In this document: positions 61,915-64,000 of the stretch, piece by piece
Layout of the letters: the number at the start of each line of letters is the position of its first letter
Numbering within the stretch: the first letter of the stretch is position 1
Source of the DNA: Daphnia carinata
Taxonomy: Eukaryota > Arthropoda > Branchiopoda > Diplostraca > Daphniidae
Direction of reading: 5' to 3'
NCBI RefSeq assembly: GCF_022539665.2
Contig: NC_081331.1
Location: 4,560,501 to 4,624,500 of the forward strand
DNA: 64,000 nucleotides
Position numbers and translations under genes: made by a program
The notes under the pieces: model-generated
What the model was told of the DNA's origin: nothing
What the model saw: only the letters and a program-made list of their open reading frames with translations
The model's database searches: none

Positions 61915-62821
61915 TCATTGACACGAAGGGACATTATCAAGGTAATCACAGACTTGTAAATCCGGATTATAGTAGAGACCAGGTGGACAATTCTGCATAA
62001 ATAATAATACGTTTCATTATGGTTGCATAAGCTCCCATATTTAAAAATGTGTAGATTAAAGAAGCTTACCATGAGATATGCCTCCCCAGCAACGCATTCG
62101 TAGAATGAATGGCAGTCATCTGGGTTAGGATATTTGCCGAACATATCATTGGGGCAAGTGAAGCTACTTGCTGTGGTTGTTGCAATTGTAGTGGTGGTCG
62201 TTGTGGTGGTTTGCACGGTTGTTGTGACTAAAATAAAAATCCATCGACATTTATACTTACGGTATAAGCAAATTATATAGGTAAAATAATTTATTGGGCA
62301 AGGACCGAAGGCGAATATCGGTTTTCGCCATAGTTACTTGTGTCAGTACAACAAAGCATTAATGTCACTTTGCTTAGATAGCTTAACTGTATCATATTAA
62401 CAGAGTTTAGTTACCTCCTAGGCATAAAGCATCATAATCTGCGCAGCAATTGTCATAGGATGGGCATTCGACATTGCATTGGCAAGGCCACTTGTTATTA
62501 TAGTTAGCAGAGCAGCGTCCATTGCAAGTGTTACATGTAGCAAGAAAGTCATCGCAACAGTCCGCGTACGTTTGGCATGACAGGTTACATTGGCACGGCT
62601 GAGTTGAGTCGGTTCCGGATTGGCCACATCGACCTACGCAGGAGCCGGCTGCCTTGCTCGATATGACTGTTGAATAAAAGAAAATTCACTCAAAATAAAC
62701 TGATAGTAAACTTATTAATAAATCAACGATAGGTACGTTTGCGGAAGGTTTTCGGTTTGGCCTCCACTAATAGGGCGCTACTCATCATTCCGCAAACGGC
62801 GAGAACGGTCCACAAATTCAT
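61915..62821 (-). CDS. Secreted protein with two somatomedin-B domains and a chitin-binding domain
   Basis: Exons, 5' to 3': 62821-62737, 62666-62415, 62227-62070, 61992-61915; they join to 190 residues. A signal peptide (MNLWTVLAVCGMMSSALLVE) precedes two eight-Cys somatomedin-B modules (SCVGRCGQSGTDSTQPCQC … CNGRCSANYNNKWPCQC). A mucin-like Thr linker follows (VQTTTTTTTTIATTTA), then a peritrophin-A/CBM14 domain of about 50 residues: FTCPNDMFGKYPNPDDCHSF, YECVAGEAYLM, NCPPGLYYNPDLQVCDY. The Cys spacing is complete for both folds. CBM14 domains bind chitin in cuticle or peritrophic matrix, so I infer a chitin-anchored extracellular protein that presents SMB modules. The minus-strand AATAAA is at 61740-61735. 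The first exon (85 nt) and first intron (70 bp) are identical in length to those of the downstream paralogue. Confidence 0.87.
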
Positions 62822-62925
62822 GATAATCCCGCTTTATGTTTTGAAAATGGAAAGAAAAAAAATGTTCACTCGCCTACGCCAAACGCAGCAGGATGCTTGG
62901 AAGTTTCCGAACGAAAATCCTGCAC

Positions 62926-62952
62926 TGAATAGGGATCCGCTCGCGTTTTATA
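62926..62952 (-). promoter_or_regulatory. TATA box and initiator of the SMB-CBM14 gene
   Basis: On the minus strand TATAAAA (62952-62946) is followed by a TTCAGTGC initiator whose A is 62926, about 26 nt after the start of the TATA box. The start codon is 105 nt further on. The GGCTATAAAAC core matches that of the downstream paralogue. Confidence 0.65.
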
Positions 62953-64000
62953 GCCGTTTACTTGTGCTGGTTTGCAGAGGTGCTAAGAGGCGGAGTCATT
63001 ATGGAGGCTTCGTACATTTCACCACCGTCGATGAGAAAGAGTACTGAGATTAGTAAGGACGTAAGTTCAAGCTATGTTTTGACTTTGAGCAGATTCAGTT
63101 TTCGATCCCAAAATATAGATTAAACAAGATTTTTTCTACCAATTATTTGTCGAAATCCATGTCTTTCTGTCGATCAGTGATCATCACGTCTTCGTGTACA
63201 CAACTTTATGTCTGTATAGATATCAGCTAAGCCTAGAACAATTGAAAAAAATATACTCAATGCACTTGCATGTCATGTAGACGAAGGTCAATAGCTAAAA
63301 TATCCCAACACGACTGCGTAAGTTGTGATGGCCCTGTGCTATCACGACAAACACCTGTCAGCTCGAGTCACATGTTATAGGAATTCGAAGTTTAATCTAG
63401 GCCGAACGTCACGTTGTTACTATGGCGTAATAGAAATTTCTATGGGTTTTTTCTTGAGGTCCTTGCAACATTTAGCGTTTACTATCGAAAATCAAAGTGC
63501 ATAATAAACAAAAAGTACACATTTACATCTCGGTACATTGGTAGCAGTGTTTTGCTCACAGAAATTTTCGTTGCTAAATTTTAACTACTATAATACCAGG
63601 CTTGCCGTAAGCGCGCTCACAAAATGTGCGAATTTCCCCTCTCGCTTACATTTTTAAGCGGCCGAGCCGCTTAACGGCATTTGAGCGTGATTACCGCCAC
63701 GCTTGAAAAAAATGTGCGATCAGTACCCGCTCAAAACGTGAAATTACCACGGAAAATAGCGCCACCTAACGGTCGATACCATAACTATTTATAAATTATT
63801 GCAGCCGACGCTTTCAAAAACTGCAAGTCATGCACAAGCAAGTATCGTTCCCTAGGCAACCTCCGTATATATAGCAGACAGCAGACGGCAGAAGACAAAA
63901 TGTGCGATAGGGCAGATTTTGAGCGCCGCACCACTCAAACACAATTGAGCGTGTTTGGTGATCCGCTCATTGCTTGTTAAGAGGTGCGGCGCACCAGCTT
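62953..64000. other. Right-end non-coding region with repeat-like DNA
   Basis: I see no supported gene. From about 63590 the sequence is full of recurring words (AAAATGTGCGA three times, GCTCA/TGAGC repeatedly) and small palindromes, suggesting part of a transposable element or satellite that continues past the window. Confidence 0.45.
63654..63674. repeat. Perfect 9-bp inverted repeat (hairpin)
   Basis: TTAAGCGGC, a 3-nt loop CGA, then GCCGCTTAA. It sits in the repeat-like end region, and a second GC-rich palindrome (GGTGCGGCGCACC) is at 63983-63995. Confidence 0.85.

Noticed and set aside
62739-63047. Plus-strand frame over the SMB-CBM14 promoter
   Set aside because: It is antisense to the signal-peptide exon and TATA region of a well-supported gene.

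Overview
The window looks like nuclear DNA of a small-genome arthropod, most likely a branchiopod crustacean such as Daphnia. This is inference: introns in the compact genes are mostly 60-100 bp with GT-AG ends, intergenic DNA is full of poly-A/poly-T runs, promoters combine TATA boxes with TCAGT-type initiators, and there are secreted proteins with chitin-binding and somatomedin-B domains. There are no bacterial-style operons, rRNAs, convincing tRNAs or CRISPR arrays. All gene models below were spliced by eye from reading frame, splice sites and phase; none was checked against transcripts or databases.

Left third (1-22,149, minus strand): one very large secreted, Ser/Thr-rich, mucin- or proteoglycan-like gene. 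A signal-peptide exon at 22.1 kb and three small exons with two divergent LDL-receptor class A modules lead to a ~9 kb exon, two small exons and a 2.1 kb exon that runs off the left edge. About 3,900 residues lie in the window. The protein is built from two alternating repeat types and has several basic processing-like sites. The large exon carries an apparent 1-bp frameshift in a G4 run near 9,483.

Centre: 22.2-36.4 kb is low-complexity DNA with no gene I can defend. On the plus strand, 36.5-43.9 kb encodes a synaptotagmin-like membrane protein with two C2 domains that have lost the usual calcium-binding aspartates, with a possible alternative first exon lacking the membrane anchor. At 47.1-47.7 kb there may be a small two-exon gene of unknown function.

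Right (48.2-56.4 kb, plus): two aquaglyceroporin genes in tandem. The first has two alternative starts, one adding a histidine-rich N-terminus, and two possible C-termini. The second has two extra introns at positions that leave coding length unchanged. A two-exon DNAJC17 homologue (57.3-58.3 kb) follows.

Far right (60.0-63.0 kb, minus): two tandem secreted-protein genes with paired somatomedin-B domains; one has four such domains, the other two plus a Thr-rich linker and a chitin-binding peritrophin-A domain. Each has its own TATA box. They are flanked on the left by a dispersed ~170-180 bp direct repeat, and on the right by about 400 bp of motif-rich, hairpin-containing repetitive DNA. Themes worth follow-up are intron presence/absence differences between close paralogues, domain shuffling, alternative N-termini, and the frameshift in the giant gene.
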